14,026 bases of DNA from an uncultured Prevotellaceae bacterium. GTDB taxonomy: Bacteria; Bacteroidota; Bacteroidia; Bacteroidales; Bacteroidaceae. The stretch is taken from NCBI GenBank assembly GCA_900315105.1, contig OMXX01000097.1, positions 1 to 14,026 on the forward strand, read 5' to 3'. The notes beneath the pieces are model-generated. The model worked only from the letters and a program-made list of their open reading frames with translations, searched no databases and had not been told where the DNA came from. Shown here one piece after another: positions 6,417 through 13,738 of the stretch. Both the position numbers and the translations under genes were made by a program. Position 1 is the first letter of the stretch; each line of letters opens with the position of its first letter.

Positions 6417-6848
6417 ATGGAAATCATCAGAGCGACAAAGACAGCACACCAGGCAGGTGCCTACTATGTCCGCATACAGGCTATGGCACGGAAGCATCAG
6501 ATTCCGCTTGATGTGGAGTTTGACGAGCATGACACGCCAGAAACCAAGTACATTGTCATTGTTGATGACTACCTGCCCATAGCCACATGCCGCTTGTATG
6601 CCATCGATGACACGAAAGTCATGCTGGGACGGGTTGTCGTGCTTCCTGAGTATCGAAACAAGGGAATAGGTACACTCGTGGTAAAGGAGGCTGAGAAATG
6701 GGCTGAGGAGCTGGGCTTTCATACTGCTGTCGTGGAAAGCCGTGATAACAAGATGCCATTCTACGAGAAGATGGGCTATGTAGCTGATTACTCGAAGAAA
6801 ATAGTAGGCGATACATTCACCTGTTTCAGAATGGAGAAGAAACTTTGA
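6417..6848 (+). CDS. GNAT family N-acetyltransferase
   Basis: A 143-residue single-domain acetyltransferase that should use acetyl-CoA; the substrate is unknown. Motif A is clear: strand 4 LGRVVVLPEYR followed by the pyrophosphate-binding loop RNKGIG (80-85) and the helix carrying ALVVKEA-like residues. Motif B is visible as VVESRDNKMPFYEKMGY (about 105-121), with a Tyr (YEKMGY) in the usual general-acid position. The N-terminal half is of average length and has no extra domain. It is 6 bp downstream of the ferritin-like gene and 13 bp upstream of the nuclease-like gene, so it belongs to the same transcript. Confidence 0.88.
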   Translation: MEIIRATKTAHQAGAYYVRIQAMARKHQIPLDVEFDEHDTPETKYIVIVDDYLPIATCRLYAIDDTKVMLGRVVVLPEYRNKGIGTLVVKEAEKWAEELGFHTAVVESRDNKMPFYEKMGYVADYSKKIVGDTFTCFRMEKKL

Positions 6849-6861
6849 AAAGTAATTAAGT

Positions 6862-7764
6862 ATGGACAATATTAGGGCATTCACAGATAAATGCAGACGT
6901 TTACAGAGCTGTTTTCGTGAGGAAATCCGGGAGCCAATGGGAGTGGGTCCTTGGAGAACATCAGCAAAAGAGCAGATAAGCATGATAGCCAATGGCGAGA
7001 ATACCGGCAGGAATTTCGTCAACGACTTCACTTTTGAATATGCCAAACAGAGAATTGCCGGAAAGAAGAAGAACGAGACGATAGATGAATACCGGCTGTT
7101 CAATAATCTTCTTTCCAGTCAGCCGATGGCCTTCAACCTTTTCTGCCCACTAATACAGATGCTCAAAGAGGGAAAGGACGAGTTGGCAACAAGGATTGTC
7201 CAGTCGACATTTCCAGACTTCAACATTGGGCAAGTGACTGAGATAGAACTGGAGTATCTGCATACAGACGTTGAGAATTACCTGAATGACCGCACGGCAA
7301 TGGATGCTATCATTAGATATACAGATACAGAAGGTCTATCGTGTTTCATCGCCATTGAGACAAAATACACAGACGTTCTTGGAACCAACAGTGCGACACA
7401 TACTGACAAGCAAAAGGCTCTCATCAAAGAACTTGGTTTCTTTAAGCCTGAGTCAGAGGCGGCTTTGCTCAATGACGAGAAGAGCATCAGTCAGATTTAT
7501 CGGAACTTCCTACTCTCTGAGTGCTACCGCATCAAGGAGCCAGCCCATGAGTGCTATTCTATTGTCCTCAGTCCCAAAGACCATCCGACAACTGAGGAAG
7601 AAGTCAGATCCCTTCAGCAAGAACTGAAGCCGGAATATCAATACAAGATACAGGCAGTATCGTTGGAGGATTTCGTGGAGCGAATCTTGAAGGTATGCCC
7701 TTCTGAAGAATCCAAGCCATTCATTTGGTTCAAGAACAGATACCTGAACTTTGAGAAACTATAA
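6862..7764 (+). CDS. PD-(D/E)XK nuclease-like protein (PGN_0703 type)
   Basis: A 300-residue protein resembling the PGN_0703-like group of the PD-(D/E)XK nuclease superfamily, often labelled putative restriction endonuclease. The core signature is Asp148 on one strand (MDAIIRY) and E166-T-K168 on the next (FIAIETKYTD), giving D-x(17)-ExK. Upstream, SSQPMAFNLF (85-94) is a conserved stretch of this group. The conserved N-terminal part (about 25-60, with PMGVGPWRTSAK) is not like any DNA-binding domain I recognise. No methyltransferase or specificity gene is nearby, so an orphan restriction enzyme is less likely than a solitary nuclease. It lies between a GNAT and an FKBP gene with 9-13 bp gaps. 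Fold assignment is reasonable; substrate is unknown. Confidence 0.7.
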   Translation: MDNIRAFTDKCRRLQSCFREEIREPMGVGPWRTSAKEQISMIANGENTGRNFVNDFTFEYAKQRIAGKKKNETIDEYRLFNNLLSSQPMAFNLFCPLIQMLKEGKDELATRIVQSTFPDFNIGQVTEIELEYLHTDVENYLNDRTAMDAIIRYTDTEGLSCFIAIETKYTDVLGTNSATHTDKQKALIKELGFFKPESEAALLNDEKSISQIYRNFLLSECYRIKEPAHECYSIVLSPKDHPTTEEEVRSLQQELKPEYQYKIQAVSLEDFVERILKVCPSEESKPFIWFKNRYLNFEKL

Positions 7765-7773
7765 TTATAGTAT

Positions 7774-8172
7774 ATGGCAAAGCGAGAATACATACAGGCC
7801 AACAAGGATTGGCTGGAGGCAAAAGCGAAGGAGGAAGGCGTGAAGGCTCTTCCAAAGGGAATTTACTATAAGGTGTTGGCAGAGGGTAATGTCCAGAGTG
7901 CGACGCCCAGTGTGAGAAGTATCGTGACGGCTCACTACACAGGAAGGACGATTAACGGCAAATCGTTCGACAGCAGCCGTGGCGGTGTGCCGTTGGCTTG
8001 CAGGCTCTGTGACCTCATAGAGGGCTGGATCATCGCCATGCAGCAGATGCACATCGGCGACAAATGGGAGGTATATATCCCTGCAGAAATGGGCTATGGC
8101 AAATTCTCCCAGCCAGGCATCCCCGGTGGTTCGACATTGATATTTGAAATTGAGCTGTTAGGAATAGCATGA
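7774..8172 (+). CDS. FKBP-type peptidyl-prolyl cis-trans isomerase (cytoplasmic)
   Basis: A 132-residue FKBP with one catalytic domain (about 48-131) and a charged N-terminal helix (NKDWLEAKAKEEGVKALP, 10-27). FKBP active-site residues are visible: Tyr55 (AHYTG), Phe65-Asp66 (KSFDSS), Trp85 (EGWIIAMQ) and Tyr108 (MGYG), followed by IPGGSTLIFEIELLGI. There is no signal peptide or lipobox, so it acts in the cytoplasm, unlike the many lipoprotein FKBPs of Bacteroidota. An unusual cysteine pair (Cys76, Cys79; LACRLCDLIEG) sits just before the active-site Trp. Its stop overlaps the start of the next gene in ATGA, so translation of the two is coupled. Confidence 0.9.
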   Translation: MAKREYIQANKDWLEAKAKEEGVKALPKGIYYKVLAEGNVQSATPSVRSIVTAHYTGRTINGKSFDSSRGGVPLACRLCDLIEGWIIAMQQMHIGDKWEVYIPAEMGYGKFSQPGIPGGSTLIFEIELLGIA

Positions 8173-8651
8173 CTAAAGACAATTTAAAGATTCGCAAGGC
8201 AGAACGGCAGGACGTGCCTTTGTTGCTGGATTTCATACGGGGGATAGCCCGGTATGAGAAGATGGAGAACGAGGTGGTTGCTTCGCGAGAAGTACTGGAA
8301 CGGGAGATGTTCGACGAACACAGGGCGGAGGCGGTGTTTGCCGTGGTGGATGGCCGGGAAGTGGGCTTCGCACTCTACTTCTACAATTTCTCTACGTTCA
8401 TAGGGCACTCCGGACTGTATCTGGAAGACCTGTTCGTATGGCCTGAAGAGCGAGGCAAGGGTTATGGCAAGGCTCTCCTGCTGCATCTGGTCAGAATAGC
8501 ACACGAGCATCATTGCGGGCGCATGGAATGGACGTGTCTCAACTGGAACCAGCCCAGCATCGACTTCTATCTCTCACTTGGAGCCGTGCCCATGAATGAA
8601 TGGACAATTTACCGACTTGACGCTGCGGCATTGGAGCGATTAAGCAAATAA
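8169..8651 (+). CDS. SSAT-like GNAT acetyltransferase (diamine/spermidine N-acetyltransferase family)
   Basis: A 160-residue GNAT resembling spermidine/spermine N1-acetyltransferase along its whole length: IARYEKMENEVV near the N-terminus, GLYLEDLFV (82-90), the CoA loop RGKGYG (95-100), and WNQPSIDFYLSLGA (126-139) with Tyr134 matching the catalytic Tyr of human SSAT. Members acetylate polyamines, diamines or small amino compounds such as thialysine; the precise substrate here is unknown. It overlaps the FKBP gene by 4 bp and precedes the MmcQ/YjbR gene by 9 bp. It is a second, distantly related GNAT in the same run, not a duplicate of the first. Confidence 0.88.
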   Translation: MTKDNLKIRKAERQDVPLLLDFIRGIARYEKMENEVVASREVLEREMFDEHRAEAVFAVVDGREVGFALYFYNFSTFIGHSGLYLEDLFVWPEERGKGYGKALLLHLVRIAHEHHCGRMEWTCLNWNQPSIDFYLSLGAVPMNEWTIYRLDAAALERLSK

Positions 8652-8660
8652 AAAGACGGA

Positions 8661-9008
8661 ATGAACATAGAAGACTATCGTGAGTATTGCCTTTCCTTGG
8701 GCGAAGACGTGGAAGAGAAGTTGCCTTTCACGGCTTTTCATCATGCAAGTGGCGTGTTGGTGTTCTACGTTCATGGCCACATGTTCTCATTCTTTGACTG
8801 CGATGATTTCAGTATCATTACGCTCAAATGCCAGCCAGAACGAATTGAAGAACTGAAAGCACAGTATAGTTTTATCGGTAAGCCGTACAATGAATCGCCC
8901 AAGTACTGGATTGGCATTGATGCAAACACTGCCCCAGATGACATTCTTTGTGAATTGACACGTAATTCATACGAGATAGTAAAGGAAAAATACAAAAAAC
9001 ATAGGTGA
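8661..9008 (+). CDS. MmcQ/YjbR family protein
   Basis: A 115-residue protein of the MmcQ/YjbR (CyaY-like fold) family. Visible family features are the N-terminal YREYCLSLGEDVEEKLPF with the conserved P-F pair, the strand region VLVFYVHGHMFSFFDCDD, the substitution-tolerant LKCQPERIEELK, and the C-terminal PKYWIGIDAN with the conserved Tyr-Trp. Members are called DNA-binding on the basis of fold, but no clear function has been established. The C-terminus (EIVKEKYKKHR) is strongly basic. Its stop codon overlaps a GTG that opens a small frame at 9005. Confidence 0.87.
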   Translation: MNIEDYREYCLSLGEDVEEKLPFTAFHHASGVLVFYVHGHMFSFFDCDDFSIITLKCQPERIEELKAQYSFIGKPYNESPKYWIGIDANTAPDDILCELTRNSYEIVKEKYKKHR

Positions 9009-9175
9009 AATGTGGAATTCAACCTTATAAGAAATATCACAGGGTAGATGGGAAGATTATAATAGTAGAAAAAGGTGTGTATGAGGTTGGACATTATGGC
9101 CAAAACTACAATAAGGTAGTACTTGAATGCAATAAAATGCATTATCATGAGATTTATGTTACGAATTACTGTTAA
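9005..9175 (+). CDS. Possible 56-residue small protein overlapping the MmcQ/YjbR stop
   Basis: A GTG at 9005-9007 overlaps the preceding TGA (GTGA) and opens 56 codons ending at TAA 9173-9175; an in-frame TAG sits immediately upstream. The product (start MKCGIQPYKKYHRVDGK) has ordinary protein composition, with alternating strands (KIIIVEKGVYEVG, about 17-29) and an aromatic-rich end (HYHEIYVTNYC). It has no signal peptide or membrane segment. I recognise no family. It could be a translationally coupled small protein, or the surviving C-terminal part of a longer gene. The 4-bp stop-start overlap is the same arrangement as the FKBP-SSAT junction. Confidence 0.45.
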   Translation: MKCGIQPYKKYHRVDGKIIIVEKGVYEVGHYGQNYNKVVLECNKMHYHEIYVTNYC

Positions 9176-9184
9176 CCTTTTACG

Positions 9185-9192
9185 TAGTTTTG
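9185..9192 (+). promoter_or_regulatory. Candidate -7 box (TAGTTTTG) for the 9251 gene
   Basis: TAGTTTTG fits TAnnTTTG exactly, 58 bp before ATG 9251, in the first real gap (about 75 bp) after the umuDC run. No convincing -33 TTTG is seen about 20 bp upstream. It marks a probable transcription start for the second cluster. Confidence 0.4.
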
Positions 9193-9250
9193 TGATATGA
9201 TAATAAATAAACATCTCTCACATTGTTAGTATAAACAAATAGGTAAACAA

Positions 9251-10099
9251 ATGAATCAGATTGATCAAGATTTCGTTTATAACAGGTATCCAAAAAACGA
9301 ACACGATGTTCAAATGTTGGATAGTTATAGGAAAGCCCTTAAAGGCAGTGAACTACAAAGTGATTCACAGCTATTAAGATTCCTTCCTATTGATGAATCA
9401 AGTTGCATCGATAATGAAGATGTTCAACGGCTCACACATTTCGGATTTATGGCATTAAGTATAGATAATGATTTCATGAACAACTATTACCGAAAATGGT
9501 GCCTACACATCATGGGAACAGATTTGAAAGCGATTCTTAGTTCGGATGATTCAATAAGGCTTTTACGTGCCAGTCTTATCGAATTTGCCATCTTAGGTTG
9601 CATTGAGGCTCAACATCTGATGAGTAAGTTGGATGAGTTATTTGGGAACGATGATGCTTTTGTGGAGTCTATAGTCAATAAACGCTGCCCCAATCTACAG
9701 CGATTCTTAAATGCTCATTCTGGTGCAGGTAGAGGTGTGAATATTGGAGAAGAAGTCAGTTCCTATGAACAGGCATTGAAAGAAATCAAGGCTGGTTGTA
9801 AAACGACTCACTGGATCTGGTATGTTTTTCCACAAATGGCTGGTATAAAAGGGACCCATAGTCGTCCCGCTTTATTCTACGGGATAAATGGTCGTATGGA
9901 GGCTTATCAATATATTAATCATCCGACTTTGCGAAAACGCTTGATTGAAGTCTCAGAAGCTGTTTTGAATAACACAAGAACAGTCTATGAGATATTCGGT
10001 AATGATACTATGAAGGTGAGGTCATGTATGTTGTTGTTCTCTACGGTATCAGATATATCAGTCTTTAAGCAATTGATGAGAAAATACAGATGGATGTAA
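9251..10099 (+). CDS. DUF1810 protein with an unrecognised N-terminal half
   Basis: A 282-residue protein. Residues about 148-282 are a DUF1810 domain, recognisable from NLQRFLNAHSG (148-158), SYEQALKEIKAG (171-182), HWIWYVFPQMAGI (187-199), the alpha-helical AYQYINHPTLRKRL and the closing IFGNDTMKVRSCMLLFS. Free-standing DUF1810 proteins are about 140-150 residues, so the first 147 residues are extra. They are acidic, probably helical (RASLIEFAILGCIEAQHLMSKL, about 106-127, is quoted in part: LIEFAILGCIEAQH) and match nothing I know. DUF1810 has no established activity. Base composition is more AT-rich than in the genes upstream, and the gene follows a probable new promoter. Confidence 0.8.
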   Translation: MNQIDQDFVYNRYPKNEHDVQMLDSYRKALKGSELQSDSQLLRFLPIDESSCIDNEDVQRLTHFGFMALSIDNDFMNNYYRKWCLHIMGTDLKAILSSDDSIRLLRASLIEFAILGCIEAQHLMSKLDELFGNDDAFVESIVNKRCPNLQRFLNAHSGAGRGVNIGEEVSSYEQALKEIKAGCKTTHWIWYVFPQMAGIKGTHSRPALFYGINGRMEAYQYINHPTLRKRLIEVSEAVLNNTRTVYEIFGNDTMKVRSCMLLFSTVSDISVFKQLMRKYRWM

Positions 10100-10161
10100 A
10101 AGTTGTTTATAATTACTTTGATATTGGTATTACTTGATGAAAGATATAATCTGAAAGAAAT

Positions 10162-10494
10162 ATGGAATTAACATTTGAGAAATGGGAAGACGGCAGATGG
10201 TTTGTCATTCTTCCAGAATATGATGGTGATCAAGAAGACCTCGAAATGGTAGACGGTGCAGATTTATTCCTTGACTATCTGACGGAAGACGGATTATATG
10301 TAACCGTTGATGTTAGCTTGGAAGATACAGGTGATTATCCAATTATGCTTAAGCTTGTAGCGCATGACGTAATCGGAGGAACTTATCAAGTGGAAAACCT
10401 TGAAGGATTTAATCGAGAAGTCTGGCTCTGCAATGTTGTACACTTTATATATGGAGAACATCCTGAAAATATCTATTTTAAATTTTTGAGTTAA
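10162..10494 (+). CDS. Highly acidic small protein (DUF6717-like)
   Basis: A 110-residue cytoplasmic protein without signal or membrane segments. It resembles short proteins annotated DUF6717 (start ELTFEKWEDGRWFVILPEY, followed by DLEMVDGADLFLDYL), a family with no known function; this match is from memory of the pattern. The charge is extreme: I count 25 Asp/Glu against 5 Lys/Arg. Such a profile is seen in immunity proteins and DNA mimics, but also in ordinary small regulators. It lies 62 bp after the DUF1810 gene and 28 bp before the Sel1 gene. A weak TTACTTTG (10113-10120) upstream is a poor match to a -7 box. Confidence 0.65.
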   Translation: MELTFEKWEDGRWFVILPEYDGDQEDLEMVDGADLFLDYLTEDGLYVTVDVSLEDTGDYPIMLKLVAHDVIGGTYQVENLEGFNREVWLCNVVHFIYGEHPENIYFKFLS

Positions 10495-10522
10495 ATCCTA
10501 AATATATATTATTGTCTTATAC

Positions 10523-12472
10523 ATGACTACGAAATTTGATATTGTGAAACTTAAGTCCCAAGCTACTTTGGGCAATGTAGAGGCAATGTTCATCCTTGGC
10601 TGCAATTATCTTTACGGGGTAGGTGTGGAAGTGGATCTGAACAAGGCCCATTCCTTTATGCACAAAGCTTCCCAAAAAGGCTTTGTTCCTGCCCACGATT
10701 TCATTGAACTTGTATTTGCGGACAAAGGTGAATCCACAGAACTTGACCCTGAATTCGCAAAAGGTTATGAAATGTTCCGCTCTATATGCCAAGATGCTGA
10801 CAAAGGAATACCAGAGGCCTTATTTTTCAAGTCTATGGGCAAGATGTCGGATGACACGAATGAATTCATGTTCAGAAGAGGGGTAAAAGAAATGTCTCTC
10901 GCCTGTGAACAGGGGTATGCACCGGCATTATACTCTTTGGGTTTAGTCTATTATAATGGTAACAGAATATCAGGAAGACAAGAAGAAGGTAAGCAAATGA
11001 TACTTCAATCTGCTGAGAAAGAATATGTTCCAGCAATAAAGGCACTGATGGGATTTGCACCAGACAAAGCATATCCCATTATTAAGCGTCTTGCTCAGGT
11101 TGAAAATCCTGATGGTGATGTCTTGTTTATGCTAAGCCAATATTATATTAATGGTGTGATTGTGGAAGAGGACACTACTGAAGGTCTTCGCCTGCTTAAA
11201 GAAGCCGCTCAGAAGGACTCTGTTGAAGCCATGTATAATTTAGGTGTCATCTACGAGTATGGTCAGCTCGGGTTAGAACATAATATCGAAACCGCCGTCA
11301 AGTATTATGAAAAAGGCTCTGCAAAAGAAGATGCAGACTGCATGATCAATCTTGGTTGTATTCTGGAACAGTCGGAGGAATACCCTCATGATTACGCCCG
11401 TGCATTTGAACTCTACTTAAAAGCTGCAGAACAGGGAAATGGAAGGGCATATAATAACCTTGGCACATGTTACAAAAGAGCAATCGGAACTGCCAAAGAT
11501 GCCAAGAAAGCCATAGAGTGTTATGAAAAGGCCATAGAAAAGGGTTGCCAGGAAGGTTATTGGAATCTTTATTTGTATTACATGGATGAGGTTTGCACTC
11601 CACGAGATTTTACCAAAGCTGTTGAATGGTTGAAGAAAGGAGATCAAGCTGATGTTTTGCAATGTACATATCAGCTCACAAAACACTACATGCATGGCGA
11701 TGGTGTGAAAAGTGATGCCAGGAAATATTTCGAATGCCTCTATAAAGCTTCAAACCAAGGTTATGAAGAGGCCTACAATGAACTTGGTAATTGCTACAAA
11801 TACGGCGTGGGGACAGAGCAAGATGGATCTTCTGCTTTTGAGTGGTATCAAAAAGCAGCATCAGTTTCTATTGAAGGAGTTTGGAATCTTGCAAATTGTT
11901 ATATCTATGCCATAGGTACAGAAAAAGATGACAAGAAGGCTGTTGAACTATATAAGATGGCCGCAGAACAAGGTTATGCTCCAGCACAGTATGACTTAGG
12001 CATTTGCTATCGTCAGGGCGAAGGCGTTGATAAAGATCCTCTAACTGCAATCAGTTGGTATCTCAAAGCTGCAGAACAAGGTCATGGGGGAGCCATGAAT
12101 AATCTTGGCATCATGTATGATAATGGAATAGGAGTTAATGTGGATTATGAGAAAGCCTTCCACTACTATAAGCTATCAGCAGAAACGGGTAATATGGAAG
12201 GACAGTTCTGCCTTGGTGATATGTATTTCTCCGGACGTGGCGTAGAACAAAACTACGAGGAAGCTGTCAAGTGGTTCAAGGAGGCGGCTGAGCAAGGGGA
12301 ACCTGACTCTTTGTTCCATTTGGCAATTTGCTACCATGATGGTTTGGGTGTTGAAGTTGACCAGAATCTCGTCGTACATTATTTATATGAAGCAGCAGAC
12401 AGAGGTTTCCAACGAGCTATTGATGTGATAAACGACAACAAGATTCCCAGACCCATAAAGAATATTAAGTAA
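10523..12472 (+). CDS. Large Sel1-repeat (SLR) protein
   Basis: A 649-residue solenoid made almost entirely of about 17 Sel1-like repeats of roughly 36 residues, covering about 19-637. The consensus A..LG..Y..G.GV..D..KA..WY.KAAEQG is very clear in the last six repeats (for example QYDLGICYRQGEGVDKD) and weaker in repeats 2, 3 and 5. There is no signal peptide, lipobox or added catalytic domain, so it is probably a cytoplasmic protein-interaction scaffold. Sel1 proteins commonly act as adaptors in signalling and membrane-protein complexes. The gene ends 18 bp before the M48 protease gene, which suggests that the two work together, with the Sel1 protein possibly presenting partners to the membrane protease. 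The partner is unknown. Confidence 0.92.
   Translation: MTTKFDIVKLKSQATLGNVEAMFILGCNYLYGVGVEVDLNKAHSFMHKASQKGFVPAHDFIELVFADKGESTELDPEFAKGYEMFRSICQDADKGIPEALFFKSMGKMSDDTNEFMFRRGVKEMSLACEQGYAPALYSLGLVYYNGNRISGRQEEGKQMILQSAEKEYVPAIKALMGFAPDKAYPIIKRLAQVENPDGDVLFMLSQYYINGVIVEEDTTEGLRLLKEAAQKDSVEAMYNLGVIYEYGQLGLEHNIETAVKYYEKGSAKEDADCMINLGCILEQSEEYPHDYARAFELYLKAAEQGNGRAYNNLGTCYKRAIGTAKDAKKAIECYEKAIEKGCQEGYWNLYLYYMDEVCTPRDFTKAVEWLKKGDQADVLQCTYQLTKHYMHGDGVKSDARKYFECLYKASNQGYEEAYNELGNCYKYGVGTEQDGSSAFEWYQKAASVSIEGVWNLANCYIYAIGTEKDDKKAVELYKMAAEQGYAPAQYDLGICYRQGEGVDKDPLTAISWYLKAAEQGHGGAMNNLGIMYDNGIGVNVDYEKAFHYYKLSAETGNMEGQFCLGDMYFSGRGVEQNYEEAVKWFKEAAEQGEPDSLFHLAICYHDGLGVEVDQNLVVHYLYEAADRGFQRAIDVINDNKIPRPIKNIK
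10577..12433 (+). repeat. Sel1-repeat array at DNA level
   Basis: The coding repeats leave patches of near-identical DNA. For example AAAGCTGCAGAACA occurs at 11420-11433 and again at 12065-12078, 645 bp (215 codons) apart and in the same frame, with a close variant near 11958. Most repeat units have diverged at the DNA level, so this is an old array rather than a recent expansion. Confidence 0.6.
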
Positions 12473-12490
12473 AAAGTAAATTCGCAACTT

Positions 12491-13465
12491 ATGCTGGATA
12501 TAAAAACTATTGAAAACAGTATCAGGAAAGAAGCATCAACCGTATTAGGTCGTGTTATCTTATTTCTTGTGTATTATATTCTGCTTATACTTGTGGGAAT
12601 AGGCCTGTTTGTAGGTGCATTCTGGATTTCATGGATGTTGTTAGGATTGCTAAGTGAACTGGAATCGATAAATGTTCGTCTTATTTTCTGGGGTGGAATA
12701 GCATGGCTGGCAATGTGGTGGTTCTGCATTCAGATTGCATGGTATCTCGTGAAGCCTCTTTTTACAGTTCATCGGACTTCTAATGAAAACCGTCGTGAGG
12801 TGTCAAGAGATGAGTGCCCGGAATTATTTTCTGTGATTGCAGATATAGCAAGAGAAACAGGAAATAAGATGCCGAAGCATGTCTATCTGAGTTCCGAACT
12901 TAACGCCTGTGTGTTTTACAATTCGACAAGCATCTGGTCTATCTTCTTTCCGACTAGTAAAAATCTTATGGTTGGGACAGGTCTTTTGCAAGGCATGAAC
13001 AAAGATGAGTTGAAGGCTATTCTTGGGCATGAATTCGGGCATTTCTCCCAGCAGACGATGAAAGTGGGTTCTATTACATACCGTTTGCTTTTGATTATTC
13101 GAGGAATGATTGAATTTGCGCAAGAAGAACAGAAGAAGGCCTCACTCAGTTGGGCCAATGATGACTCTTGGGAGAAATGGTTCCACCTTGCAAGTGGCCC
13201 GATGGTTTTCATCACAAAACAGACCATCAAATTCTATAATTATATTGAGAAGAAGAACAGGAGTCTTTCAAGGTTTATGGAATTTGAAGCTGACGCTGTT
13301 GCCTGCCGGATTGTCGGTGCGAAACCGTTCATCTCTTCTCTTTGTAAATTAGATGTTCTTTCTGAGAGATATGGTTTGTATGAGAATGTCGTTGCAAAAC
13401 TCTTGCAGGATAAACGGTATATTGTAACTACTCAGTCTTTTTTTGTCGGCGCAGCTAAGTTCTAA
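12491..13465 (+). pseudogene. M48-family membrane metalloprotease, truncated by the IS66 insertion
   Basis: The open frame gives 324 residues, of which about 311 belong to the protease. A hydrophobic region at about 18-54 and a second at about 64-88 form membrane segments; after them comes the M48 zinc-protease domain with HEFGH at 180-184 (His180, His184, catalytic Glu181) and the third-ligand motif EFEAD at 264-268 (Glu264). Related Bacteroidota M48 proteins usually continue for a few hundred residues more. Here the frame reaches Ile311 (13421-13423) and then enters what looks like an IS66 end starting GTAA at 13424, which supplies VTTQSFFVGAAKF and the stop. The catalytic core is intact, so the shortened protein could be made, but the C-terminal part is lost or lies beyond the IS. 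It is 18 bp downstream of the Sel1 gene. Confidence 0.75.
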
Positions 13466-13702
13466 AGTTAAAGTCTTTTAAAGTTGTTCGTGACAGAAAT
13501 CAAGTTTTGTTGTATTCCGCCGAGATGTTACAAGCTTACATGGCAGGCGGTTCAACCTAAGCCGTATTATGGAAGCATTTTCCACAGCTGTCTTGTTTTA
13601 CCAATTAGGTCATTGGAGTCATCAAAGTTGTTGAAGACACGTTGTGGGCGTTTTCCATTTTTTGCAGTTTTCAGGAGCCATGTTAAGAGCGCGTTAACAC
13701 CA
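13466..13702. other. IS66 left-end region without a recognisable gene
   Basis: Between the stop of the broken protease frame and the transposase promoter there is no ORF with known character. A TTG-initiated 81-codon frame (13484-13729) has a cysteine- and proline-rich sequence without family features, runs over the promoter at 13703-13734 and does not resemble the TnpB/Orf2 protein of IS66. The stretch is probably non-coding transposon end DNA. A repeated AAAGTT (13464 and 13480 region) is visible. Confidence 0.4.
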
Positions 13703-13734
13703 TTTGGCCGTTTGAGTAATTATGCCTAAATTTG
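13703..13734 (+). promoter_or_regulatory. Promoter of the IS66 transposase gene
   Basis: TTTG (13703-13706) and TAAATTTG (13727-13734) are separated by exactly 20 bp and match the Bacteroidota -33 and -7 boxes. The predicted transcription start falls at about 13738-13741, on top of the first ATG (13739), so the mRNA would be leaderless or translation begins at a later Met. Confidence 0.6.
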
Positions 13735-13738
13735 CACC

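Noticed and set aside
9126..9143. Dyad AATGCA-N6-TGCATT as a terminator after the MmcQ/YjbR gene
   Set aside because: Only a 6-bp AT-rich stem without a T-run after it, and it lies inside the 9005-9175 small ORF.
13484..13729. 81-codon TTG-initiated frame in the IS66 left end as a tnpB-like gene
   Set aside because: No resemblance to IS66 Orf2/TnpB, odd cysteine-rich composition, and it runs over the transposase promoter.
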